Assembly (NCBI GenBank): GCA_013397935.1
Contig: VZRN01005839.1
Span: 705,357-769,356 of the forward strand
Source: Dasyornis broadbenti
Lineage: Eukaryota > Chordata > Aves > Passeriformes > Dasyornithidae
DNA: 64,000 bases
Reading direction: 5' to 3'
Position numbers and translations under genes: made by a program. Shown here piece after piece: positions 34,441 through 46,964 of the stretch (its first letter is position 1; each line of letters begins with the position of its first letter). The notes beneath the pieces are model-generated. The model was not told the DNA's origin, ran no database searches, and worked only from the letters and a program-made list of their open reading frames with translations.

Positions 34441-37400
34441 CAACATTAGAATTACTATATACCGAGGATGACTCAGAGAACAGATGAACTGTGATACCAT
34501 TTGACACATGGGAACAATTCAGCAGGGGTAATGGTTTTAGTTAGGTGATGGTGGAGTTTGGAGTTCTTGTTCACGTCTACACAAGTTCAGCTTCAGTTCA
34601 TCCATACACAGGATGTCACTCCTGAGCTTAGGAGATTCCCCATTGCTTCATGTAATATTTCAGAAAGGTGATTTGCGGGAAATAATGCTCTCTTGATGTT
34701 TGTCTGATTCCAACCATTTGAAAGGAGGTCAAGAAAGAGATCCATAAGCTTCAATGATATCTTAGACAGGTGAAAAGTCCATGTTTCCTAAGCCACACCT
34801 GAAGATAGAGGAACATTCTTTATAGTGGTTGGATGGGAATTCTACATTGTCTCTTTCAAGGGAAAATGCTGATGTGTGGTAAGAATTTCAGAAAATGAGC
34901 TATTTCATTTAAGTGAAGTATTTTTTAATAAATCACAAGTGCAATAAGAAACCCCTACTTCACTGTGAACAAAATTATAAACATTGATTTTTTTCAGTCA
35001 GGAAAACAACTTTTTCTTTTGTGTAGTAATGATAAACTAAGTCAAATGAAGCATTTCAATTGAACACAACTGATTTTTTTGGCTGCTTCTTTTTGCAGGA
35101 AAAGATCCTTTGCTTCTTAGACTATTCTCTGATGCTATGAGATTTTATTTTTGAGGCTGGAAAGACAATTTTGATATCAAATCTTTATGGATATGAAAAT
35201 TATTTACTGGCGAGCCCTTCTTTCTAACAATGTCTTGATATCTCTCTCAGAGAGCTTACAAACAGGCAATTTTCTGGCATTTCTTTGTGACAGAGAGAAG
35301 TTTGGGGGCCTGACTAAAGATTTATAATTTGTTGATTCTTTTTCCCCCCACAGGCTCATTTGTGAATAACTGAGGCAAGATGTTTAACTTACAGTTTTCA
35401 ATAGCAAAAAACAGAAAAACCCCACTGATGCTGGAATTACGCATTACAGCTCTCCATGGTAGCTGAAAGAGTCTGAAAACCTGTGGCCCAGTTTGTTTTC
35501 CATGTGTGATTATTTTGTTTATTATTTTCTCTTTTTGTCTATTTATGACAGTTTTAAAATGGCTCACATAAAATATCTTCTTTGAATCCCTTGCCTTTTA
35601 GTAGACCAAGGCCTCCCGACCATCAGAAAACAGATGATTTTGGGAGGAGTTCTTAATGAACCAAAAATTGAAAACTAGGCCATTAATCATTAACATCAGG
35701 TGAAAATGCTTCACATTACTCTATATTGTCTTAGCGTCATTGGAAATTAAGGTAGGAGAATCTTTCACATAAAAACATCAAAAACAGCCACAGCAGAAGA
35801 AAACAAATTTAAGAAAAGATGCCTGGAATCCAGAAAACTGGAGTGATGAGTGATCTTTAGGGTCTGAGGTTTGGGTGAGACTACCTGTGTAAATCAGGTA
35901 ATGAGAATTACTTTTTCTGAAAGAACAGACAGTAACAGTGGGGTTTTTTTGGTCTCTAGGTAGTCCATCACACCTATCCAAGCGTGTGCAGAGATTTTGG
36001 CTATTTCTGGGAGAAGTTGAATGGACTTCTCCTGGTTGACCACCATCTCAAAAACTTGAAGAAAGCTCCTCAGGGAGTAGAAATCGAAAGAAACTTCTAG
36101 GCATTATAGATAATTTGGGGAGGGGCACTTTTTGTTTACTTTGTTTTGTTTTCTCCCCCTTGCTATTAAGAGGGTACATCCAACCCCATTATTTAGCCAG
36201 AAACAGTTGATTTCCAGCAAGGAATCAGCTGGTAATACTTTATTAGTGAATTATGCAGCCATCACACCAGGCCATTGGAGGGAGTAACTCTGATTGCACT
36301 GTAGCTTTCCCATACGACTGAATGAAACAAGGGGACTTAGAACAGGTTGATGTGGCCTCCCCTAAAATTACTCAGGTCATTTGCAAGTCCTTTGCAGTTT
36401 GAATTGCAGTCCTACAACTACCTGTGGTTATGCATTCATCAGGTACTTGTAAATTTGCAAGGGATTGAGAGAGTGCTTCAATCTGTAAGCAACTCACCTG
36501 CAAGAACCTGTAATTAGGGTTGCCATATTTCTAAAGGTGCCAGACCTGCTGCGCATGTGCATCCCATGTGTGTTAGATGTGTGTTAGAGTTACCAGATGA
36601 CTGCAAATCCTAGGCAAATACAGCATAATCTTGAAATATGTCCAGAACAGACAAAGCATGCCTGGGAAAACTCATTTATCTATAGTGGCCCTAACAATGA
36701 TGCTTCACATCAGGAATTACAGGCCAAACTAGAAGTATTGACATGAACAAATATGTGGGATTGCAGTCTACATACAAGACTGACCAAATAGCTGGGTCTA
36801 ACCATGAGAAGCTGAGATTTTTGAATCCTGCCATTTCATACAATGAGACAAAGAGAACTTGTGAATCAGACAAGGGAATCACTGTTGTTATGTGTGAATT
36901 CCAATGGGTTGTGTTAGCCACTGGCTCAACAGGAAAGCATGTGGCAATTTCCAGGAAAGTGACAGGTCCTACACCTGGACAGTGAGAACAGAAAAATGTA
37001 TTGGATTCTGTCTGTTTTGAATTTTGTATTTGTAAAAATTAAAATGGTCCTCCAAAACTTGACCATAGCTTTTAGTGTTGATTTCATCCTGCTGTTCATT
37101 GTGACTATTTAGCAGGTATGTATTGATACCAATGTAATGCTTCTGAACTTCCTTTGAATGTCCCTATTGCAGGCAATGTAGAACAGGTTGTGTCTCGGTT
37201 TTGATATTTAAGTCCCTTTTCTGATTTCTCAGCAGAATAGAAATTGGGCTTGTGATTTCTTCCACAGTGCTTCTGCAATACAGTTTTTATTACAAATGAT
37301 GCCACTTTAGGCAGGATAGACACAAGCAAACTATAAGCTCAGAATTGCCCATTGTAATCAAATTGGCTATTTTCCAAACAATTCTCAGTCTCTCTCCCAG

Positions 37401-40400
37401 TGTGACCTTTCAGAGCCCTGCACTCAGCAAAATAGGGGTATATTACCTTTCATGCAGTAGTGTTCATTTTCAGGAGAAAGCCAGGATTATTGTTCAAATT
37501 CTGTACAATTACACCTGAGCACCTCATTGTTTTCGGGAGGTGGGGGGGGGGGGCACACAAAAGAGTCGGGTTGGCATTTGGTACAGAGATGTGTCTAGCC
37601 TTACACACAGCAAGGCAGACACAGAAAGTGCTAAAAGCACACTCTGCAATAAATATGTGACAAACTGAATGCCTAGAAGGAGAATGGATGTTACTGCCCG
37701 GTTTGCTGGTTATTCTTGCCAAGCTGATATTTTCTAGAGGTGTAATTGGATGTAACACGTATGTTGAGCAGGAGATGGGGGTAGAGGGGACAGAGAAGAT
37801 AACTTATTTTAGGTATTACTTAAACAGGTAAAAGAGCAAATGAGATCTGGATTTAGGGATCCTTTAATTTGGGTCATTTGGACTTTAGGCTGTTCTGACT
37901 TTCCTATTTTTTCCTCCCAGCATTATAGCTGCTCCTAGAAACCCTTTGGTTTATATAAATACTTTAAGAAAAACCCAGACAACGATAGATTGCCCAGCAG
38001 AAAATTATTTACATGAAAACTCCTGCCTAAGCATAATTTTTCCTGATATGACATCTGCTTTGAAAATACAGCACAATTTCATCTCAGATGTAAAGGTAAC
38101 ACCCTCACCCTTTTTTTTTTTTTTGCTGACACCAAGAGATGCATAACATGCTGACAGTATGTGGTTGATAGTTGTATCAGTCAATCCTAAATAGTCCATA
38201 AATCTATGTACAATGTAAAATATCATTGATTTATGTAATTGGGAATTTTTAACAATACAGTTTTTTGTAACTATGTTTGTTTTTCCCTATTCAGAACCAT
38301 CTTCCCTGTGAATCTGGATGCAGTGTCTGATTGTACAGAGCCACTATGTATTCCATCCTCGTGCTTCCCTGGAGTATAAGTTATGATATATCAGCATTGT
38401 CTTTGAGGTCTACCAAATGTGTGGATATGCAATATGCTGAAGTGTGGAGATGGAATGAAGTTGAAAGGATTCATGAATAAAATGTAAGTGGATGATACTT
38501 CAAACTAAAGCACAAATACCGCATTGTCTAAATTGAAAGAAATAGCTCCTTTTTCTCAAGTAGGAGCAATAGTAGTAACAAAAAGCTAGGATTATTGTGG
38601 CCTTTAGTCTGGGGCTCAGCTGTTATCTGAGAGTGGCACACAGAGCTACTGGAATACTTTCCACAGGATGGCTGCAGATGAACTTTGGTGGAGAAAATAA
38701 ATGCTGTACTGGGTAGAGAGTCTTATAGATCTGTGTGAGAAACTTTGCCAACTCTAAGCAATCTCCCACAACCTGCAGCACCTACAGAAATAAATAAGAT
38801 TTTCAATCCAAAATTAATGATAAGAGGAAAACACTATTCTGCCCCTGGCATTGTCAATTTTTTCCTCTTTTTCAGGGAACCTGATTATTCACACTTAGTA
38901 TATAAACATACTGCACGAGGTAAATAGGTATCAAGGCTAGTGCTGGTTTTGAACATAGATCATCATTTTACTTACTCCCTTACATCATTTAACTCTGTTC
39001 TGGTGACCCTGGGACCTGGTAATACACACTGCAACCAATAACTATAACTCCATGATCCGTATAGAACTTGTGAAGGATGGTGGCAAGTATGTAATTTATT
39101 ACCTTCTGTAGTGCTGTGTTATTATTATGTGACTGTTATAGCATTCATAGTTTGACAGATTCCTATTAGCCAGTCAGTCAGAGTATGTAGTGTATTATTT
39201 TACCAATACCTGATGCATATCAATAAAGTGGGTGAACACTGCTATAAAAGAACAGCTGAATTGGCTTGGGTGTTGTAATCTCCCATTCTGAGTTCTCACC
39301 TGAAACATCAGTTTAACTTGACTGATATTTTTGTAAGGCTTAGAAAGGTCTGGGTAACTTTCTTCTCTCTTTGTCCTGAATCCTTGAAAGAAAGTGTCAA
39401 AACAGTACAAGAGGTTATTTGCACCATACTATCATTCCAACAGGAGAAGCAAAATTTACGAGAAATCTTGTACTGTGAGACAACCTATTCTCACAAGATT
39501 TCCAGCCCATTAACTCAAGAATCAGATTGTTTGGATTAGGTCTGCACAAACAGCGAAGCTTTACAGGTGCTTATCCAAAAGGCATTGAACCAAATCTTTT
39601 GAGATTTCCCCACATACTTAACATATTATGCAAATATTTACCATACACGGAGAGAAGAGCAAGATGGGAAAAATCTCCTTGTCCAGGACAAGCAGAATTA
39701 GTTATTGCTGTATGAGTAAAGATGTCATTATTTCCACTCACTGGACGAAAACATCAGGTCGAGGAGGAATAGACGGAAAGTGCCACAGGACTGAGGGTGA
39801 CTGAGAGGGAGCTTGGAACTGGAAAGCAGTGAGTTGCTGGAATGTAGGAAGAGGAGATGGAGCTTCATATAGCCATGAAACAGTCTGTAAAATTATGGAA
39901 AATACAGAGCTAATTAAAAAAAAAGGAGATGAACAGGGATAGCTATGATTCTGGGCAGGGGAGCTGGATAATACAACCCCTATGCCTGCATGTGGCCAGA
40001 GCTCAGGTCACAGCTAGTGGCCTCGTGGGGTCCGTAGCAGAGCCGAGCTTGGGGTTGTCAGTCCTCCAAGGGCCACAGGCTGCTGCTATTCTCCTGGGGG
40101 CAGAACTGCTGCCTGGAGACTGTTACAACTCTATTTGTATGTTTCATCCTCTTGCATTTCTAAAAGAGACAAAGCATAGATCAGCCAGTAATGTTTATTT
40201 CAGAATTGTGAAGTATAAAGTTCAGCTTAGATGAAATACATTTGAAGAGTATTGATCAAAATTTAAGAAAATACATACAAAAAAATGCAAGCTATCCAGA
40301 TTTTTTTTTCCTGTTATTTCCATTGCGCAGGCAACCTGACACAACATGTTGTATATAATTCAACCATGCTGTCAGTTTTTACTGGGAACGCAGTCAATAT

Positions 40401-41288
40401 GATCTTACAAATTTTAATCAAGATCTCTGAAACAAAGCTCTTGTTATTATATAGATTCTTACCTAATGTTTCTCAGTAGTATGTTAACAAACTGATAGGA
40501 AGAGTAAATCTTAAGGAAGAAAGAGTCTGACTGTGAAAAGACCTCACCCAATGGATGATTGGCAGTGGCATGAATAGAAGGGACTGTGTATAAGGTAATC
40601 CTACGGATCCTGCTCCTGAGGGCTAATGTAATAATAAAATACTAGCACAGCTGTGTGCCTTCACAATTTCATGAATGGCCAAGCAAATAAAGTATGATAT
40701 TTTGTGTCACTTCATGATGAACTGCTAAGCGAAGATGCAATCATCAAGGGTTGTAGAGAGGCTCTCTTTTGACTTGACTAAAAGAAGTTTCTGCAGACAC
40801 AAACTGCAGGTGGAAAGAGGACAAAATTTTATGAAGTCATGGGAGGAAGTCAAACTCTTGCATGCAGTTCCTGTTAGCTGGCCTGAGCTAAAACATGGGG
40901 TGAACTTCCCTCCACCTAGCTTTAGACATTTATATGGTAATATTTTAGGGATTACAGTCACTATAGAATTTCTTTATACCCTATGGAGAGAAAAAGGCAT
41001 TTTTAAGAAGAGATTCTTTTCATTGGTTTTAGGTGTCTTCTGTAGGATAAGCTGATCTGGGACCTCATATTTATTATTCTCATAAATGAATATAAGGTTC
41101 AGCAAAAGTGGTTACAGTTATGGTGATGTTTAATCAGAAGAATATTTCCCTCTCCCTCACCAATGATGTTAACATTTTATTCATTGTATCTTGCATCAGT
41201 GAAGGCATCACAATGTGTTTTGCACAAAGGTACTCAAATTTTTGAAATAAACTTACAAGAGATGTTTTGTTTTCTGGTCAGCTCAACA
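34441..41288. other. Unique non-coding sequence, no gene seen
   Basis: AT-rich sequence. A run of 12 G lies at about 37542-37553 and a T run at 38110-38124. No frame above 106 codons and none with a recognised domain. Near 36515-36600 two short GTTGCCATATTT / GTTACCAGATGA-type strings could be the remains of a DNA transposon, but the evidence is too thin to call one. Confidence 0.45.
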
Positions 41289-41460
41289 AACTGCCCAAGG
41301 AAGTGGTGGAATCACCATCTCTGGAAGTGTTCAAAAAATGTGTAGATATGACACTTGGGGATGTGGTTTAGTGATGAACATGGTATGCTAGGTTAATGGT
41401 TGGACTCAATGATCTTACAAGTGGTTTTCAGCCTTAACTGTTCTATGAATCTATGATTCT
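41289..41460 (+). mobile_element. CR1 LINE 3' end (short, 5'-truncated)
   Basis: Plus-strand CR1 3' terminus of about 170 bases. It starts with the conserved CTGCCCAAGGAAGTGGTGGA segment of ORF2, continues through the stop and the GGTTGGACTCAATGATCTTA 3' UTR motif, and ends in the diagnostic TTCTATGAATCTATGATTCT-type octamer repeats. Several substitutions indicate moderate age. This is the opposite orientation to the 14.8-kb copy. Severe 5' truncation is normal for CR1. Confidence 0.93.
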
Positions 41461-44400
41461 GTTACTTTTTATAAACTCTATCAACTTCAGGTGACTGGCA
41501 GAAAACATGCAAGTTACCGTTTCTTCTTTCACAGAGTGTTTAAAAATGTCTTTGAGAGGAATGTGTATGGGATGTTCATCTACGTAATTTACTTCCACAT
41601 CTTTGATACCAATTAAAACATTGCTCCTCAGTGGCACACCATTGTTTTTGTATTTTGATACCCTTCTAGACAAGCTAAGGGGATCTGTGGAAAGAAGAGT
41701 GGAAGATCACTATCACGGTGTCTCCAGTGATTCCACATTCAAGATGAGGCAACACTGGGTGGGACAGTGCTGTCAATGGGACGGGTGGTGCCACTCCAGA
41801 GTGGCTGCCCTGACTCTTCCATAGACATGGTAGCTCACAGACATCACTTTCAGAAAGGATTTCAGCACAGACTATCTACTGGAGTAGATGTTCAAAGTCC
41901 CTGGCAGTCCTGTACACTGGATAATTTCAGTGACAGCTCTGCTATCACTGCTGTATTCTCGCTGTGTCTTTGCAACTGCCCCTGCACAGACAGCCAGGAC
42001 TAACCCTTCAACCGTGAAGCTGAGCTAGATAGCTCACGTGTGTGGTGCTCTACACTAAGGAGGTGGACAGACTTTAAAGTACTAAAATTTGTCCTAGAGA
42101 TGTGTCATTAATATTAAGTGTGCCTCACAAAGCAGAAGCCCACAGTAAATAGGAAGTGGTCTGCTGCATCACTGAATGAAGTCCTTCAAAATCTCAGAAA
42201 ATTATAATATTTCCATTATAGACAGAACAAGCTTCATCTTAAAAGTATGCTCTTCTGCTGTCTTCCCCCCACCCCTTTTTTATTTCATACAGAAGGTGCA
42301 GGTGCCTGTAACGAGTCATCAGAAAGTGCAGTTACTCACAAAATTTCCCACTTCTAGCTCATGATCCTTAAATGTCACCACTTCTGAGTGCTTAGAGGAG
42401 TTTTCAGGTCTGGGTAAACTCTAGCTGGAAGCACATAATTAAAGCAGTCTTAAATCATACATCAAATATCCTCAGCCAAACAGCAGATACTCCTCCTCTC
42501 TCTATTTTTTACTGACCATTTTAGTCAACTCCATCTCTTATCCACCCAGCACCAGGCTTTTGAGTCTCTCTTTGGAGGTGCCTGAACCTCTTCCCTGACT
42601 GCGTGGAGTTGCTAATTTAGGGTTAGTTAATGCTGAGGCTAAGTATCTATTTGTAGGTACTGTAATATTTAACACAGTCATCTAGAGTAGGCACTCTGAT
42701 TCTTGCTCTTTTTTCATTCAGTACTCTTCATAAATGTTGAGGAAGCCAAGAATGGAGATACTGAGTCTAGATTTTTCAGTCTTCATCATAACAATTAACG
42801 TTTCAACTAAGCCAGAACTGGTACACAGAAATAAGCTTGTATTTAATTATTTGTTCCAATTGTAAAATGTATGTCTTAGATCTAGGAAGAGTTTCCTTCT
42901 CTGTGTGGAAACACGCACCTCAAAAATGAAAACTAAAAAATGTTGTTTTCTCTAAAATAGTTCTTCATACTCTTCTTCCTCCAATAAATTTTCTGTTCTG
43001 AACAGTTCAGCTCAAAGTGAAACTTTGTATTTGTTGAAGGAGCAGGAATATTCATTCTGAATCAGTACAACTGCCCTCCTCTCATGGGAAGGATTCAGGG
43101 CCAAATGTCATGTCCATGATACGATGCTGAGTAGAAATTACAGGGTTGTGGCTCACGTAACATACCCTTTCCACTAACCAAAATGAAACGTGTCATTGTG
43201 GAAGGATAAATGGCAATCTTTGGCTGTCATGCACTAAGATCTTATTATAGACACCGAGATAATGAAACTAATGTATCCTGAGGCAGTGTTGCTTAAAAGA
43301 GTATCAGAACAGAAGAATGTGTGCTGAATTTCATTTACTGAGACTTTTTCTGATGTGTTTGGGGCTAAATTTTGGCAAACTATACAGAGCCTTAGTCCTT
43401 CAGAAGTGAAGTGGTGTTTGGAAAGCTGGCAAAAGGGTAACTCTGCACTGGGTTTGCCCTCCTATTTTGAAGGTGGTTTTTTTTGTTTGTTTTTTTGGTG
43501 NNNNNNNNNNNNNNNNNNNNNNNNNNNNNNNNNNNNNNNNNNNNNNNNTGGTTTTTTTTTTGTCAGGAAATGTATGCATGCTTATGTGACCCTTTTTATC
43601 ATTGATCGGTCCTTCACTAAGATAAACACAGTAGAAGGTAGTCTGGGAGGAATTGAACCCCATACAAGTTTTCCACAAAATGATTATATCTGTTAAGCAA
43701 GTGGTAGAGAGGATGGCAACAGCTGATCCAGAAACTAATAAGGTCAACTGATGCAATTTTTGAAGATGATCAGATGTGACAGAAATGAAGCTCTTATCGA
43801 GAGTATATATGTTTGGTTTTAGATACATCCTTGGATATGAGATATTGCCTTGTGCCTGTTCTCTCCTGATAGACTGGTGTTTTCCCTGTGCCAGTTAGGA
43901 CACCTGCATTTATTTCATGACTCCATGTGCAAGCAATCTGTAGGCTGGACTTTAATGTCTGAGTGGGCACACCATCTCTCTCCAGCAGCTGAAATAACCT
44001 ATTGTAACGTACAGGAAGCATGTTAATCCTCATAATTAGCACAATTCTGGGGTCAATACAGGTGAAGAGATTTCAAACACGTTTTAATTTTATCTGTGAT
44101 ATTTTCTTCATTTTCTGTCCACCTTTATTTCCTCTCACAGTAGCTAGTCAACATAACTTCCTCCTCATACTTCAAATGCTATGGTGTCACGGATAGTTGT
44201 AAGGGAACAAAACAATCTGAAAGGAAAATTTTGACATGGACAAGCTGTCTTAGCAGGGTATTTCTTTTATTTGATTGATCCAGGATAATAGCTTGAGACA
44301 TTTAGAAGAGGACACACCTTATTCTGTTGAAACTTTGGTGTTTTTATGATCTCAAGAGTTTTTGAAAAAACTGTATAAAGCCCCATGTCCCCTGGTCTAC

Positions 44401-46908
44401 ATGGCATTTATTATCTGCATTACGCTGCTACTCAGAAACATCAGCAAGGACGGAGTGCTGTTATGCAGGGCACTCAGATAGAGAAAAGGTGACTCCTGTC
44501 TCCAGAGTTTAAGCTTTCAATCTGACTGGCTTACTAGCATGTTATAACAGTCCTGTCTCTGGCATGCTGATTTGTGGCCTTGATCAAATCACTTAGTTTT
44601 TTACTTGCTTAAAAAAAACTACTCCTGCTCTTGAATGCATGATAAGTCAATAGAATCACTCACATACGCTGGTGTGTAAGACTGAAACCTTTGACCATGC
44701 AAGCAATATCCCCTTCCTGAGGAGCCTATTCTGCTTTACCTCCTGGCTGAGCTCCTTGGGTAAGAGTTTTTTCATCCATTTTTATCAAAATGAGCCATCC
44801 TAAAAGTCTGCACCTCTGAACCCCAGTATTTAAGCTACTTGGTTTCTTTGGGTTGACTCAGATTTGGGAGAAAGCACAAGATGAGTTCAAGTAGCACATC
44901 TGACTTGTTGACAAGTTTGATTAGATGGCATGGATGTCAGCAAGGTTGGAGCAGAGTGAGCTGCAAACCTTTGAAGTCAGCCTATCTGTACCTAAAGAGA
45001 CCTATTAAGACATGCTGCCTTAATCCTTTTATTTCTAGAGTTTAAGCTACATTCTTGGCACTGGAAACTAGAGTAAGCTGATTCTTGTCTCTACAGATTG
45101 ATACCCTTAAAAATTTCATAAAACCACACTGACTTTTCCAGGTGAAACATCAAAACTGGCCTATGCTGTCATCTCTACATTCTTTTTAAAAGAGATTTCA
45201 AGAAAGGAGGATATTTGGGTAGAGGTGAGAAGAAGAATAATGGTGCAGAAGGAAGAATTGGAAACATAAAGAGCAAAAAGTATTTGTTTTGAGTAGCAAA
45301 TGCTCACCTACAATGAGTAGCAGTGGAAATGACAATTGTAGAAGACAGTCTTACATTTGATGTGGAAAGAACATATGTGATTGGAAGATGTGAGTCATGA
45401 AGCAGATCAGACGACTGCAGCAGCTGAGCTGTGAATAAAGTAGAGTTGAGGAAGAGAGCTGCTGGGAATCCTAGGTGAAAGAAAATGTAGTGTCAGAGCT
45501 CTGGAGGAGTCTCTGGGTAAGAATGCATAAACATTTAGAAATGGGAGAAGAAAAGGTGGGATAGGAGTCAGTGAGCACTTGGATGTTTGAAAGAGTAAGA
45601 ATACTATAACAGGTAAAAAAAAATCTTACTTCTTTTGGAAAGGCTTCTCATAAATATACCTGTCCACAGAGTTGATAGCTACTTACATATTTTATCTCTG
45701 TGTTTTTCAATGTCGGCCTTGTAAACCATTTCTTTTCACAACCCAGTGAAGATGACTTCTGCAGCAGTTCAACATAGTTTGAAAGAGGCCTCTGAGGGCA
45801 AAGGCTAAAAGCATCTCCTATGAATTTCAGCACAATATGTGCTTGTAGACACCTCTCATCCTTCACAGATATTTGTCTAATTGCAGTTATTTATTAATCT
45901 GAAATGTAAAGTGTCCAAGAAGACATTGGACATTGGCAATTTAAGCTGTTCTCTCAACCTTCCCTGAAGGTTCATCCAAAATAGACTCTGAATGTTTGTC
46001 ATTTGTCAAGGATTCAATAATTGGCAGGAAAGGATGGCTTTGGGCACATATGTTCCTTTCCTCCCTCTCTCTCCCAAGCATTGTGATCTTGTTTAACTTT
46101 CTACTGTCATGTCAGCTTCTTCTGTGCTTGCTAGGGTTCATCTTGTATCTTGTGATGGCGCTGCAGAAGGTATTCTTGTCACCTTGAGCACTTTCCACTC
46201 TTTCCTCATGCTGACTGCTGTTTCCATGGAAGTCTGTGATGTGTTTTATTCAAAGTCTAATTTGTAGAATGTTTGCTTAGAACAGAGGAAGGGAAAAATA
46301 ACTTCTTCAAGGCAGAGTGAAAGAAAATATACTCTAAAAAAAAAGTCACCCTCTCTTTAAACCATAATCCTCAGATCTACTGTATCCCCAATTAATACCA
46401 TTCTGTTTAGGACTGAAGTGTTCAATGACAACATGAAGGAAGACATGTCAGGTCACAAACACAGAACATGAAATATTTCCACTTTTCCTAATTATCACCC
46501 AGCCTTACCAAAAAACAGATGGAACCACTTTCAAAGCTTTGTGTGCGCGCCCGTGTGTGTGCATATGTATGTCTGTCTTACGAATGGCTAATTCAAATCA
46601 AACTTGGGATTCTAGTCAAGACAACAGCTTCACTGCCTGAACCAGCTTGTTTCTGTACACTTATCATTACCAAAAAGAAGAAAAACTGCAATCAAGTTGC
46701 ATTCAACTCCAAAGAAAAAGAATAAACCCCTCACTTTCCGATAACAGCCCACTATGCCATACTTGCCTGTGTAACAAACATATGGAGTGGCACATACTCT
46801 GGACTAGATTCTGATTGAAATTTCACAACTAACTGTAGTATCTGCAGTTTGACTAATGCAGCTAAAAGCCCAACCAACCTCTTCCTTTTCCCATTATTGT
46901 TATTACAG
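41461..46908. other. Unique non-coding sequence with one assembly gap
   Basis: A minus-strand frame at 41443-41673 has a fairly protein-like translation (noted in findings) but no splice context. The rest is AT-rich without recognised genes or repeats, apart from the gap at 43501-43548. Confidence 0.45.
43480..43562. repeat. T/G-rich low-complexity tract containing a 48-base assembly gap
   Basis: T8GTTTGTTTTTTTGGTG precedes 48 N (43501-43548) and TGG plus ten T follow. The gap therefore sits in a T-rich simple repeat. Frames crossing it are not meaningful. Confidence 0.9.
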
Positions 46909-46964
46909 GGCTGCAGGACGGAACTTTATGCACAATAGGCGGAGAGATCCGTCTGCTCATGCAG
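46909..46964 (+). other. Possible small plus-strand exon (unidentified)
   Basis: A 56-base segment bounded by a good acceptor (pyrimidine-rich CTTCCTTTTC, then TTATTACAG ending at 46908) and a consensus-like donor (GCAG|GTATGT, GT at 46965). Three CpGs are retained. One frame reads LQDGTLCTIGGEIRLLMQ with no stop; another reads AAGRNFMHNRRRDPSAHA. If the internal acceptor CTGCAG (AG at 46915-46916) is used instead, the exon is 48 bases, a phase-symmetric 16 codons. I recognise no protein. Splice-site pairs at this spacing also arise by chance. Confidence 0.27.

Noticed and set aside
36511..36610. Paired GTTGCCATATTT / GTTACCAGATGA-type strings as DNA-transposon termini
   Set aside because: The similarity is short and imperfect, in the same orientation, with no target-site duplication visible.
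37535..37553. G-run as a G-quadruplex element
   Set aside because: It is essentially one G homopolymer preceded by GGGAGG; no regularly spaced G-tracts and no promoter context.
43355..43828. Frames of 113 and 142 codons across 43.4-43.8 kb
   Set aside because: Both cross the 48-base gap and T-rich tract; no coding signature outside it.
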